From: Fusicatenibacter saccharivorans
GTDB taxonomy: Bacteria > Bacillota > Clostridia > Lachnospirales > Lachnospiraceae
Length of the DNA: 64,000 nt
Assembly: GCF_015557635.1 (NCBI RefSeq)
Contig: NZ_JADNOP010000010.1
Span: forward strand, 84,789-148,788
Direction of reading: 5' to 3'
The notes beneath the pieces are model-generated. The model ran no database searches. It saw only the letters and a list, made by a program, of their open reading frames with translations, and was not told the DNA's origin. This document shows positions 33,801-42,407 of this stretch, piece by piece (position 1 is the stretch's first letter; each line of letters begins with the position of its first letter). The position numbers and the translations under genes are program-made.

Positions 33801-33968
33801 GTATATGCAAAAGACAACGACAAGATTGTAAGCATCATGAAAAACCATGGTGATGAAATTAAATCTGAAGTTCTGGCAGAAGAAATCGTGACTGGAGAGA
33901 CAAAGGGCTATGAGAAGGAGTGGAATATCAACTCCGAAAAGGTTACCATGGCAGTAGAGCGTATCTAA
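30849..33968 (+). CDS. ileS: Isoleucine-tRNA ligase
   Basis: Charges tRNA-Ile with isoleucine. The 1039-residue protein is of the longer IleRS type. The HIGH motif is in [20 protein letters not shown] and KMSKS in [14 protein letters not shown]. The editing domain shows [20 protein letters not shown], with the threonine-rich segment that checks valine. Zinc-type clusters include [10 protein letters not shown] and [12 protein letters not shown]. The anticodon-binding region contains [18 protein letters not shown] lies 8 nt before the ATG. Control by the Ile T-box upstream is clear. Confidence 0.97.
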   Translation: [1039 protein letters not shown]

Positions 33969-34018
33969 GAATACTTCTGGATGCGTTTCCACGACGATCG
34001 TTAATATAAAAATCAGCC

Positions 34019-34052
34019 TGCGAGCGGGGATGCAGACAAGCTCTCCGCTCGC
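34019..34052 (+). promoter_or_regulatory. Hairpin in the glgP leader
   Basis: TGCGAGCGGGGA pairs with TCTCCGCTCGCA with a ~10-nt loop. No T-run follows; the ribosome site TGAGGAGG comes about 12 nt later. It may be the ileS terminator without a good U-tract or a stability element for glgP mRNA. Confidence 0.5.
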
Positions 34053-34076
34053 AGACTGCTATTGAGGAGGACGCAG

Positions 34077-36539
34077 ATGTTAAACGCCGAGTTCAACAAA
34101 GAAACTTTTAAGAACAGTGTCAAAGAAAACGTAAAAATGCTGTACAGAAAAAATCTGGAAGAGGCTTCCCAGCAGGAAATTTACCAGGCAGTCTGCTACG
34201 CAGTAAAAGACGTTATTATTGACAACTGGCTGAAAACCCAGAAAGCAATGGATGAGCAGGATCCGAAGATTCTGTACTATATGTCCATGGAGTTCCTGAT
34301 GGGACGTGCGCTGGGAAATAACCTGATTAACCTGACTGCATACAAACAGGTACAGGAAGCTCTTGATGAGATGGGACTGAACCTGAACCTTCTGGAGGAC
34401 CAGGAGAGAGATCCTGCGCTTGGAAACGGCGGTCTTGGCCGTCTGGCAGCATGCTTCCTGGATTCCCTGGCTACACTGGGATATCCGGCATACGGCTGCG
34501 GTATCCGTTATAAATACGGTATGTTCAAACAGCAGATCCGCGACGGTTATCAGGTAGAAGTACCGGACAACTGGCTGAAACACGGCTATCCATTCGAGCT
34601 GAAACGCCCGGAATACGCAAAAGAAGTAAAATTTGGCGGATACGTAGCACAGGAGTATGATGAGACTACCGGACGCGTAAACTTCGTACAGAAAGATTAT
34701 CAGTCTGTAAACGCAATTCCTTACGATATGCCAATCGTAGGATACGACAACGATGTTGTAAACACGCTGACCATCTGGGATGCAGAGGCTATTCAGGACT
34801 TCTCCCTGGATTCCTTCGACAAAGGTGATTACCACAAAGCGGTTGAGCAGGAAAACCTTGCAAAAACCATCGTAGAGGTTCTGTATCCGAACGACAACCA
34901 TTACGAAGGAAAAGAGCTGCGTCTGAAACAGCAGTATTTCTTCATTTCTGCAAGCGTACAGAGAGCAGTTGCAAAATATAAAAAACATCACGATGATATC
35001 ACAAAGCTGTATGAGAAGGTTACCTTCCAGCTGAACGATACTCACCCGACCGTGGCCGTTCCGGAGCTGATGCGAATCCTCATGGACGTAGAAGGCCTTG
35101 GCTGGGATGAGGCATGGGAGATCACCACAAAGACCTGCGCATACACCAACCACACCATCATGGCAGAGGCACTCGAGAAATGGCCGGTTGACCTGTTCTC
35201 CAGACTTCTTCCGCGTATCTATCAGATCGTAGAGGAGATCAACCGCCGCTTCCTGATCCAGGTAAGAGAGCAGTACCCGGGTGATGAGGAGAAAGTTCGC
35301 CAGATGGCAGTCATCTACGACGGACAGGTTCATATGGCCCGTCTGGCTATCGTAGGCGGCTATTCTGTCAACGGTGTTGCACAGCTTCATACCGAGATTC
35401 TGAAAAAACAGACCTTAAAAGACTTCTACGAGATGACTCCGGAGAAGTTCAACAATAAGACGAATGGTATCACACAGCGTCGTTTCCTGCTTCACGGAAA
35501 CCCGCTCCTGGCTGACTGGGTAACCGAGTACGCCGGAGACGGCTGGATCACCGATCTGCCGAAGATCGAAAAGATCGCTAAGCTGGCAGATGACACCCAG
35601 GCACAGAAGGAATTTATGGAAATCAAATATAAAAATAAAGTCCGCCTGGCAAAATACATCAAAGAGCATAACGGTATCGATGTAGACCCGAACTCCATTT
35701 TCGATGTTCAGGTAAAACGTCTGCATGAGTACAAACGTCAGTTTATGAACATTCTGCACATCATGTATCTGTATGACCGCCTGAAAAAGAACCCGGATAT
35801 GCCGTTCTACCCGAGAACCTTCATCTTCGGAGCAAAAGCATCCGCAGGTTATGAGCGTGCAAAAGCGATCATCAAACTGATCAATTCCGTTGGTGATGTG
35901 GTAAACAACGATCCGACCATCAAAGGAAAGATCAAAGTTGTATTTATCGAGGATTATCGTGTCAGCAACGCAGAGCTGATCTTTGCCGCTGCTGATGTTT
36001 CCGAGCAGATTTCCACCGCAAGTAAAGAGGCTTCCGGTACCGGTAACATGAAGTTCATGCTGAACGGTGCCCTGACTCTTGGAACCATGGACGGTGCAAA
36101 CGTAGAGATCGTTGAGGAAGTTGGAAAAGAGAACGCCTTCATCTTCGGACTTTCCGCAGATCAGGTTATCGAATATGAGAACAACTACACCTACGATCCG
36201 ATGAGCTACTTCATCCACGATCAGGACATCCACAACGTAGTGATGGATCTGATCAGCGGAAGATACTCAAACGGCGACACCATGATGTTCCGTGATCTGT
36301 ATGACTCCCTGCTCACACCGAAGAATGCTCCGCGCCCGGATATGTACTTTACCCTGGCAGACTTCAAGTCCTATGCGGCAGCACAGGAGCGTGTTGAGGA
36401 TAAATACAGAAATACTTCTGCATGGGCAAGAAGCGCGATCCTGAATACCGCACACAGCGGCAAATTCACATCCGACCGTACCATCCAGCAGTATGTAGAT
36501 GATATCTGGCATCTGGACAAGATTACTGTCAGAAAGTAA
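34077..36539 (+). CDS. glgP: Glycogen/maltodextrin phosphorylase
   Basis: Releases glucose-1-phosphate from alpha-1,4-glucans with phosphate, using pyridoxal phosphate. The protein has 820 residues, the normal length. Motifs: ILYYMSMEFLMGRALGNNLI near the N terminus, DPALGNGGLGRLAACFLDS, VKRLHEYKRQFMNIL, and the PLP site EASGTGNMKFMLNGALTLG with the Schiff-base lysine, followed by TMDGANVEI. TGAGGAGG directly before the ATG at 34077 fixes the start (an in-frame start at 34062 is weaker). No glycogen synthesis gene is in the window, so it is probably stand-alone. Confidence 0.96.
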   Translation: MLNAEFNKETFKNSVKENVKMLYRKNLEEASQQEIYQAVCYAVKDVIIDNWLKTQKAMDEQDPKILYYMSMEFLMGRALGNNLINLTAYKQVQEALDEMGLNLNLLEDQERDPALGNGGLGRLAACFLDSLATLGYPAYGCGIRYKYGMFKQQIRDGYQVEVPDNWLKHGYPFELKRPEYAKEVKFGGYVAQEYDETTGRVNFVQKDYQSVNAIPYDMPIVGYDNDVVNTLTIWDAEAIQDFSLDSFDKGDYHKAVEQENLAKTIVEVLYPNDNHYEGKELRLKQQYFFISASVQRAVAKYKKHHDDITKLYEKVTFQLNDTHPTVAVPELMRILMDVEGLGWDEAWEITTKTCAYTNHTIMAEALEKWPVDLFSRLLPRIYQIVEEINRRFLIQVREQYPGDEEKVRQMAVIYDGQVHMARLAIVGGYSVNGVAQLHTEILKKQTLKDFYEMTPEKFNNKTNGITQRRFLLHGNPLLADWVTEYAGDGWITDLPKIEKIAKLADDTQAQKEFMEIKYKNKVRLAKYIKEHNGIDVDPNSIFDVQVKRLHEYKRQFMNILHIMYLYDRLKKNPDMPFYPRTFIFGAKASAGYERAKAIIKLINSVGDVVNNDPTIKGKIKVVFIEDYRVSNAELIFAAADVSEQISTASKEASGTGNMKFMLNGALTLGTMDGANVEIVEEVGKENAFIFGLSADQVIEYENNYTYDPMSYFIHDQDIHNVVMDLISGRYSNGDTMMFRDLYDSLLTPKNAPRPDMYFTLADFKSYAAAQERVEDKYRNTSAWARSAILNTAHSGKFTSDRTIQQYVDDIWHLDKITVRK

Positions 36540-36568
36540 TCGGAATCAAATATAAGTAGTTAGGGGAC

Positions 36569-36612
36569 ACCTGCTTTTCCGGGAAAAACCGGAGGGGCGG
36601 GTGTTCTTTTTT
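36569..36612 (+). terminator. Terminator after glgP
   Basis: ACACCTGC and the segment GCGGGTGT frame an inner CCGG/CCGG pair, followed by TTTTTTT. A second hairpin AATGCCTG/CAGGCATT with CTTTT (36646-36670) lies just downstream, immediately before the next promoter. Confidence 0.75.
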
Positions 36613-36668
36613 TGATGACCGCTGGAAGGATCTGCATCCCGAAAAATGCCTGCAAAACAGGCATTCTT

Positions 36669-36697
36669 TTGACATTCTACGGGGAGTGTGGTACACT
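36669..36697 (+). promoter_or_regulatory. Promoter of the TPR-AAA gene and rsmA
   Basis: TTGACA (36669-36674), a 17-nt spacer, TACACT (36692-36697). Transcription would begin about 45 nt before the TPR-AAA gene. Confidence 0.75.
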
Positions 36698-36746
36698 GTT
36701 CGTGTCTATGAACTAAAACAATCTGAAATGTATTGAGGTGAAAAGA

Positions 36747-39641
36747 TTGGATAAAGCTGAATATCAAAGCCGGCTGGAAGAGCTGAACAGTCTGGTAAAA
36801 AAAGAGGACTATGAGGGGGCACTTGCAGTTGTAGAAGCCGTTGACTGGCGGCGTGTCAAGAGTCTGCGTACGCTCGGCATGGTAGCGGATGTCTATGAGG
36901 CGAACAAACGATATCCGGAGGCGAAGAAGATTCTGCTGATGGCGTATGACCGTTCCTCCATCGGAAAGGGCATTCTGTACCGCCTGGTAGAGGTCTCCGT
37001 AAAAATGAAAGACTTTGATGAGGCGATTGACTTTTACAACGAGTTTGAAGCAGTCGCACGTCACGATAATTCCCGGTATCTGCTGAAATACAAGATTTTA
37101 AGAGGACAGAAAGCGCCGCTTGAGGAGCAGATTTCCCTTCTGGAGGAATACAAAGAGCGGGAATTTACCGAGAGATGGGCATATGAACTGGCAAACCTTT
37201 ACAGCAAAGCCGGAGAGACGCAGAAATGCATCGATGCCTGTGATGAGCTGATCCTGTGGTTCAGCGAGGGCAAATATGTGACAAAGGCAATGGATCTGAA
37301 AATGAAGTACGAGCCGCTGTCACCGTCCCAGCAGATCAAATACGAGCATCGTTTTGACTACAAAAAGAATGAAGAGCCGTCTGAGGATCCGGAAGCACTT
37401 GAAGTGCGGTTAGCCGGAGAGAGCGGAGCCGGTGAAATGGCTGCGACGAAAGAGCCGGCAGAGACGCCGGAAGTAAAACCGGTAAACGGCGGTGTGATGA
37501 GCCAGTATGTGGCCGGTGAAGAAGAAAAAGAAGCCGGTTCGCCGTACGAAGCATATGAGAAAACACAGCAGGCCGAGGCAGATGCAGAGCAGGTGCAGGA
37601 GTACGAAGCACTGCAGCAGACAGAGGAGCCGATCGAGGAGATTCCGGAAGAGCAGGCGTATGCAGACAGCACGCCGACGTACCTTGGAAATACGATCGAT
37701 CTTCACGCAGAGCTTGCAAAGAGCATCCGCGATGTCTTCTCCTTCCGCGGAAAGAAACAGGAAGAGACGGCAGTCGAGGAAGAGACAAGCGAAGAGCCGG
37801 TACAGTACGAAGTAAAAGATCTGGAGCCGGAGCAGCTTGATGTAAACGTAGAGGTATCCCCGGATGCCAACACGACAATCAAGACAAGACCGCAGCCAAA
37901 ACCGAAGGAAAAAGCCGAGCCGGTAATGCCGAAAGCACCGAAGCCGGAGAAGAAATACGAAGAGCCGGACCTCGAAGCACTGTTCCAGGAGACCGCAGCA
38001 AACCTGTCGGAGGAAGTTGCGGAGGAAGAAGCAGAAGAGCCAGTGGAACCGGCAGCAGAAGCCGAAACCGCAGAGCAGCCGATGGATCCGGAGTCCGAGA
38101 CAGAGGCACGGGAAACGGCAGAGGAGCCGCAGGCGGAAGCTGAGCCGGAAGAAGATGCAGAACCGGCAGATGAAGCGGAAACCGAAGAGATCACAGAACC
38201 GGCGGATGAGGCTGAAACCGAAGAAGCTACAGAGCCGATGGATGAAGCTGAGATCGAAGAGATTATAGAACCGGCAGCCGAGGCTGAAATCGAAGAAGCA
38301 GAAGTTACAGAACCAGCAGTGGAAGCTGAAACAGAAGCAGCCGAGAAGGCTCAGGCGGAAGCCGAAATTGAGGAAACCGTAGAACCGGCGGAGACACCGT
38401 CCATGGATGCAACGGTTGTCATCGCGGATCTGAAACCGGCAGAGGAGACACGGCCGACCATCGATTTTAGTGAGCTTCAGGCAGCGCTGAACGCAGAAGT
38501 GCAGGAAGCTGAAAAAGCATCGGAAATCGAACTGCCGGATGAGCCGGAAACTGCGGAAGCAGAACCTGCTGACGAGCCGGAAAGCGAAACAGAGCCGGAA
38601 ACTCCGGCCGAGACTGAGCCAGCCGATCCGTTTGAGCCGGCAGGAACCCAGCCGATCGAGATTACCCCGGAGGAAATCGAAATCGAAGTTCCGACCGAGC
38701 CAAAGCGTGAGCGCGTATCCGATGCGACGATCAACATGAGCATCGAAAAAACAACGGATGCCACCGTTCAGCTGATCCGCGACAACATTCCGGAAGGAAC
38801 TGTTGCGAAATCGATTGAAGAGGTGCTCCGAGAGGAGACGCCGGAGGAGGCAAGACTCCGCATCCTGAACGACACCCAGCCGGATAAGCTGAGTGACGAG
38901 CAGAAAGCGCTGTTTACTTACTTTGCGAAAGTTCCAGGCATGGATATCCAGATTCTGGATGCAATGCATGGTGTTTATCATTACGCAGGCGACCGTACTT
39001 CCCGTCATGGAAACATTGCCATTATGGGCGGATACGGTACTGGAAAAACGAAGCTGTCGGAGGATCTCGTCCGTGCAATCTGTGCTGACTTAAAACTTCC
39101 GGCAACGAAGATGGCCCGTCTGGATGCATCTGTTCTGAACAAAAAGGACTGTGCGCAGATTGTTTCAAAGCTGGCGGGAGGTTTCCTCCTGATCGAGCGT
39201 GCCGGTCTGATGTACCCGGAGACGATCGAGAAGCTGTCGCAGGCAATGGATTTCCGTACCGACAGTCTGGTTCTGATCATCGAGGATGAGAAGGTCAGCA
39301 TGAGAGGTCTTCTGCGGAATTACCCTGATTTTGCGAAGAAGTTTGAGACGGTCATTTCGATTCCTGTTTTCACGAACGACGAGCTGGTTACGTTTGCCCG
39401 CACGTATGCGCGTGAGAATGGATACAAGATGGACGAGATGGGTGTGCTTGCTCTGTATACACAGATTGGCAACAATCAGAAGGAGGGCGAGCCGATGACG
39501 ATTTCACAGGTCAAAGATATGGTGGATCGTGCCATCGCCCATGCAGAAAAGGGAACCCGTAAATTCGGAAGACGCATGTCCAGAAAGCATACCGATGCGG
39601 ACGACCGCGTGATTCTTTACGAGAAAGACTTTGAGTTCTAA
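36747..39641 (+). CDS. TPR - acidic repeat - AAA-like ATPase protein
   Basis: A 964-residue three-part protein. Residues 1-200 look like tetratricopeptide helices (for example YEGALAVVEAVDWRRVKSLR, KDFDEAIDFYNEFEAVARHD). Residues ~210-650 are a low-complexity Glu/Pro/Ala region (repeats of the type E-P-A-x-E-A-E-x-E-E). Residues ~660-964 are a P-loop domain with Walker A IMGGYGTGKTKLSEDLV, a Walker B-like GGFLLIERAG and a sensor-like SLVLIIEDEKVSMRGLLRNY, like ClpX/CbxX-type AAA folds. The GAGGTG ahead of the TTG at 36747 suggests a TTG start; a GTG at 36738 is the alternative. It is 15 nt ahead of rsmA. Function unknown; from memory related Lachnospiraceae proteins exist as 'ATP-binding protein'. 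Confidence 0.65.
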   Translation: MDKAEYQSRLEELNSLVKKEDYEGALAVVEAVDWRRVKSLRTLGMVADVYEANKRYPEAKKILLMAYDRSSIGKGILYRLVEVSVKMKDFDEAIDFYNEFEAVARHDNSRYLLKYKILRGQKAPLEEQISLLEEYKEREFTERWAYELANLYSKAGETQKCIDACDELILWFSEGKYVTKAMDLKMKYEPLSPSQQIKYEHRFDYKKNEEPSEDPEALEVRLAGESGAGEMAATKEPAETPEVKPVNGGVMSQYVAGEEEKEAGSPYEAYEKTQQAEADAEQVQEYEALQQTEEPIEEIPEEQAYADSTPTYLGNTIDLHAELAKSIRDVFSFRGKKQEETAVEEETSEEPVQYEVKDLEPEQLDVNVEVSPDANTTIKTRPQPKPKEKAEPVMPKAPKPEKKYEEPDLEALFQETAANLSEEVAEEEAEEPVEPAAEAETAEQPMDPESETEARETAEEPQAEAEPEEDAEPADEAETEEITEPADEAETEEATEPMDEAEIEEIIEPAAEAEIEEAEVTEPAVEAETEAAEKAQAEAEIEETVEPAETPSMDATVVIADLKPAEETRPTIDFSELQAALNAEVQEAEKASEIELPDEPETAEAEPADEPESETEPETPAETEPADPFEPAGTQPIEITPEEIEIEVPTEPKRERVSDATINMSIEKTTDATVQLIRDNIPEGTVAKSIEEVLREETPEEARLRILNDTQPDKLSDEQKALFTYFAKVPGMDIQILDAMHGVYHYAGDRTSRHGNIAIMGGYGTGKTKLSEDLVRAICADLKLPATKMARLDASVLNKKDCAQIVSKLAGGFLLIERAGLMYPETIEKLSQAMDFRTDSLVLIIEDEKVSMRGLLRNYPDFAKKFETVISIPVFTNDELVTFARTYARENGYKMDEMGVLALYTQIGNNQKEGEPMTISQVKDMVDRAIAHAEKGTRKFGRRMSRKHTDADDRVILYEKDFEF

Positions 39642-39656
39642 ATACATGGAGAATTT

Positions 39657-40529
39657 ATGGAGAAAGTAAAACCGTGGCTCGGGGAGCCGCAGAATACAAT
39701 AGCCGTACTGCAGAAGTACGGCTTTGTATTTCAGAAAAAGTATGGTCAGAATTTTCTGATCGATCCACATGTGCTGGATAAGATTGTAGCCGCTGCAGGT
39801 ATCGGACCGGACGATTTTGTTGTGGAAATCGGACCTGGTATCGGTACTCTGACGCAGTATCTTGCGTATGCTGCGCGGAGTGTGTGTGCGGTGGAAATTG
39901 ACAAGAATCTGATCCCGATTCTGGAGGATACGCTGTCGGATTATGATAATGTTGAGGTTATCAACAATGATGTTTTGAAGGTGGATCTGGCGGCGCTGGC
40001 GAAGGAGAAGAACAACGGACGGCCGATCAAGGTTGTGGCGAATCTTCCGTATTATATTACGACGCCGATTATTATGGGATTATTTGAGAATCATGTGCCG
40101 GTGGATTCGATTACGGTTATGGTTCAGAAGGAGGTTGCGGACCGGATGCAGACGGGGCCGGGATCGAAGGATTACGGGGCGCTGTCGCTGGCGGTGCAGT
40201 ATTATGCGGAGCCGTATATTGTGGCGAATGTGCCGCCGAACTGTTTTATGCCGCGGCCGAAGGTTGGAAGTGCGGTGATCCGGCTGACGCGTCATGAGGT
40301 GATGCCGGTGGAGACGAAGGATGAGAAGTTGATGTTCTCCATTATTCGGGCGTCGTTTAATCAGAGACGGAAGACGCTGGCGAACGGACTGAAAAATTCG
40401 GAGCTGCTGCATTTTTCGAAAGAGGAGATTGAGGCTGCAATCACAGCCTGCGGCTGGCCGCTTACGATTCGTGGGGAGGCATTGAATTTACAGGAGTTTG
40501 CGCGGTTGACGGATGAATTGTGTGAATAG
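39657..40529 (+). CDS. rsmA: 16S rRNA (A1518/A1519) dimethyltransferase
   Basis: Dimethylates two adjacent adenosines near the 3' end of 16S rRNA, a late ribosome assembly step. The 290-residue SAM-dependent enzyme has YGQNFLIDPHVLDKIV (the family's N-terminal marker), the SAM site VVEIGPGIGTLTQYL, acidic VCAVEIDKNLIPIL, and the catalytic KVVANLPYYITTPIIM (N-L-P-Y). A C-terminal helical domain follows (NQRRKTLANGL). AATTTATGG precedes the start; it follows the TPR-AAA gene by 15 nt and is probably cotranscribed. Its codon choice (frequent GCG, GTG, CCG in the second half) seems more GC-rich than its neighbours. Confidence 0.95.
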   Translation: MEKVKPWLGEPQNTIAVLQKYGFVFQKKYGQNFLIDPHVLDKIVAAAGIGPDDFVVEIGPGIGTLTQYLAYAARSVCAVEIDKNLIPILEDTLSDYDNVEVINNDVLKVDLAALAKEKNNGRPIKVVANLPYYITTPIIMGLFENHVPVDSITVMVQKEVADRMQTGPGSKDYGALSLAVQYYAEPYIVANVPPNCFMPRPKVGSAVIRLTRHEVMPVETKDEKLMFSIIRASFNQRRKTLANGLKNSELLHFSKEEIEAAITACGWPLTIRGEALNLQEFARLTDELCE

Positions 40530-40536
40530 AGGGGAC

Positions 40537-40808
40537 GCCTCGCCGCCGCCCGTCCGCCCTTGCGTGATGCGCATGGCAGCGGTGGAAAAGCGGGGGAAAA
40601 ACGTAGAAAAAATGGAGGTCTTTCGACAGACACCGGCATTATTCGCCAGGAAAGCCTGATGCTTTCCCAGCTCAGAATGCCTTGAAATCTGGTGTTGAGC
40701 ACCAGATTTCAGTCTCTCGAAAGGCCTCCATTTTTTCTGGTTTTTCCTGCCCGCTTTTCCAATGCTGCCATGCCGCATCACGCAAGGACGGACGGGCGGC
40801 GGCGAGGC
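40537..40808. repeat. 272-bp imperfect palindrome with internal hairpins
   Basis: The left arm (40537-about 40632) and right arm (about 40711-40808) are long inverted copies with small mismatches (ends GCCTCGCCGCCGCCCGTCCG and CGGACGGGCGGCGGCGAGGC). The centre holds a perfect hairpin GAAATCTGGTG/CACCAGATTTC (40684-40710) and a GGCATT/AATGCC pair. No gene is present. It may be a non-autonomous element or a structured RNA from the rsmA transcript. Confidence 0.8.
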
Positions 40809-40909
40809 TGGTAGTGGGGGCGGGAGGGGAGGTCTGGATCCGCCCGGATGGGCGGATCGGCGTGAGATTGTTGTGAGGAAGATGGGAGAAAATGAGAAAA
40901 AGGCATGAA

Positions 40910-40945
40910 AAAAAGCACCGTTGGCGAAACAGTGCTTTCTTTCAT
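40910..40945 (+). terminator. Terminator downstream of the palindrome
   Basis: AAAGCAC...GTGCTTT with a short inner loop and a CTTTCATTTTTATTTTT tail. It could end the rsmA transcript, including the palindrome. Confidence 0.6.
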
Positions 40946-41100
40946 TTTTATTTTTAAAGGAAGGAGAGCCGATTTTCTAATCGGCAATATGAAAAAGAAA
41001 ATTGTGTAAATAATGTTGGCATTCATTATTTATGCTTTTAGTATACGGGTAAATTATGTTGAAAGCGTGTTCATGTTGTAAAAAAATCATGAACAAATTG

Positions 41101-41237
41101 TGACTATTCAGAGCCATGCGAAATTTCAGAACAAATTGCGAATCATGCTTGCATGAATGAGCACTTTTTTCTGAAATTTCATATGGCGAGAAGCCACATC
41201 AAGATGCAGCGCAGCGGAATCGAGATGGGGCTCTGAA
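41101..41237. repeat. Dispersed palindromic repeat, copy 2
   Basis: The reverse complement of the element at 20876-20986 with the same terminal word (CTATTCAGAGCC... and ...GGCTCTGAA), and a ~35-bp insertion (around 41190-41225) absent from copy 1. Copies face in opposite directions. Confidence 0.8.
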
Positions 41238-41255
41238 CAGGGACTTATTTCTGAG

Positions 41256-42407
41256 TTACAGGTCCAGCAGCTTAAAGGTGGAAATTCCGAGGAAGTTCCG
41301 GGAGCAGAGGCTGATTCCGCCCATGAGGACGGAGACATCCTGCAGGTGAGCCGGGAGGACGTGGAGGTACCAGCGGAGGCGGTTCTGGATTCCGGAGGTG
41401 ATTTCGTCGATCAGACCTGGGATGTAGTTGGTGAAGGAGCTGTTGATGACGATGACGTCCGGGTTGAAGGTGTGGAGAACCGTGTTCAGGCTGATTCCGA
41501 TGTAGTGGGTGAAATCCTGCATTACTTTGCGGGCGTTGGGGTTGCCTTCCTGGTAATACTGGATGAAGCGTTCGACGGAGACGTTTTCTAAGCCTTCGGC
41601 GGCGGCAAAATCGTTCAGGACGGAGGCTTCGGAGATGTACTGTTCGAGGCAGCCGTGGTTGCCGCAGGGGCAGGGCCGGCCATCGGGGAAGAGGATGGTG
41701 TGGCCGAATTCGCCGGCGTAGCCGTTCTGGCCGGTGTAGAGTTCGCCGTCAATGAGGATTCCCATGCCGACGCCTTCGTGGATGTTCAGGAAGATCATAT
41801 TTTTAAAGTGCTCTGCGCAGGCGGCTTCGCCGATGACGGAGAGGTTGGCTTCATTTTCTACGATGACAGGGACCTGAAATTCTTCTTCGAGGTAGTTTTT
41901 CAGGTTGGAGTGTTTCAGATCGTAGTAGGGTGTGAATAAAACGAGGTCGTCGCAGACGACGCCGTAGATTCCGATGGAGATTCCGACGAGGCCGCACGGA
42001 GTCTTGGGGAGGTCGGATTTGGTTTTGTGGAGGAGGGAAATCAGGTATTCCTCCAGTGAGAGGGATGGATCAATCGGGTATTCTTTTACAGTACATGATT
42101 TTCCCTTCAGATCTCCGGTGAGAATGGTGATCTTTTTTACGCCGAGATCGACGGCGATGATGGAACCGCAGCGATTATTAAAAGTAAGCAGAATCGGTTT
42201 TCGACCCATGGAAGTTTTTTCGGCGCTGCCGAGTTCTATGACGAGCTGGCGGTCGAGCAGTTCCTGGACGATGGTGGATACGGTTGCTTTTGTCAGATGC
42301 AGCATTTTCGCCAGATCTGCGCGGGAAAGCGGCGGATGGTTGGCGATTGCCTCGAGAACCAGGGCGCGGTTCATGTCTCGTATATATTCCTGATTTCCGG
42401 TACTCAT
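41256..42407 (-). CDS. ROK family transcriptional regulator / sugar kinase-like
   Basis: A 383-residue protein with an N-terminal winged helix (YIRDMNRALVLEAIANHPPL followed by SRADLAKMLHLTKATVSTIV) and a C-terminal ROK domain. The ROK part shows SIIAVDLGVKKITILTGDLK (phosphate site), GVGMGILIDGELYTGQNGYA with AGEFGH, and the zinc motif RPCPCGNHGCLEQY. This matches NagC/XylR-type repressors that sense a sugar or sugar phosphate. GGAGG before the ATG at 42407 fixes the start; the ORF extension upstream is hydrophobic and unlikely. No carbohydrate operon is next to it, so its target is unknown. Confidence 0.9.
   Translation of the reverse strand: MSTGNQEYIRDMNRALVLEAIANHPPLSRADLAKMLHLTKATVSTIVQELLDRQLVIELGSAEKTSMGRKPILLTFNNRCGSIIAVDLGVKKITILTGDLKGKSCTVKEYPIDPSLSLEEYLISLLHKTKSDLPKTPCGLVGISIGIYGVVCDDLVLFTPYYDLKHSNLKNYLEEEFQVPVIVENEANLSVIGEAACAEHFKNMIFLNIHEGVGMGILIDGELYTGQNGYAGEFGHTILFPDGRPCPCGNHGCLEQYISEASVLNDFAAAEGLENVSVERFIQYYQEGNPNARKVMQDFTHYIGISLNTVLHTFNPDVIVINSSFTNYIPGLIDEITSGIQNRLRWYLHVLPAHLQDVSVLMGGISLCSRNFLGISTFKLLDL

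Noticed and set aside
34080..35390. Minus-strand open frame (436 codons) opposite glgP
   Set aside because: Antisense shadow with the same unnatural composition; glgP reads perfectly on the plus strand.
37800..38700. Repeated GAAGC/GCAGAAG words as a possible CRISPR or tandem-repeat array
   Set aside because: They are codon-level repeats of the acidic protein region, irregular in spacing and without spacers.
37410..39008. Minus-strand 532-codon frame, Phe/Arg/Cys-rich
   Set aside because: Artefact of the Glu/Ala/Pro repeats of the TPR-AAA gene read backwards.
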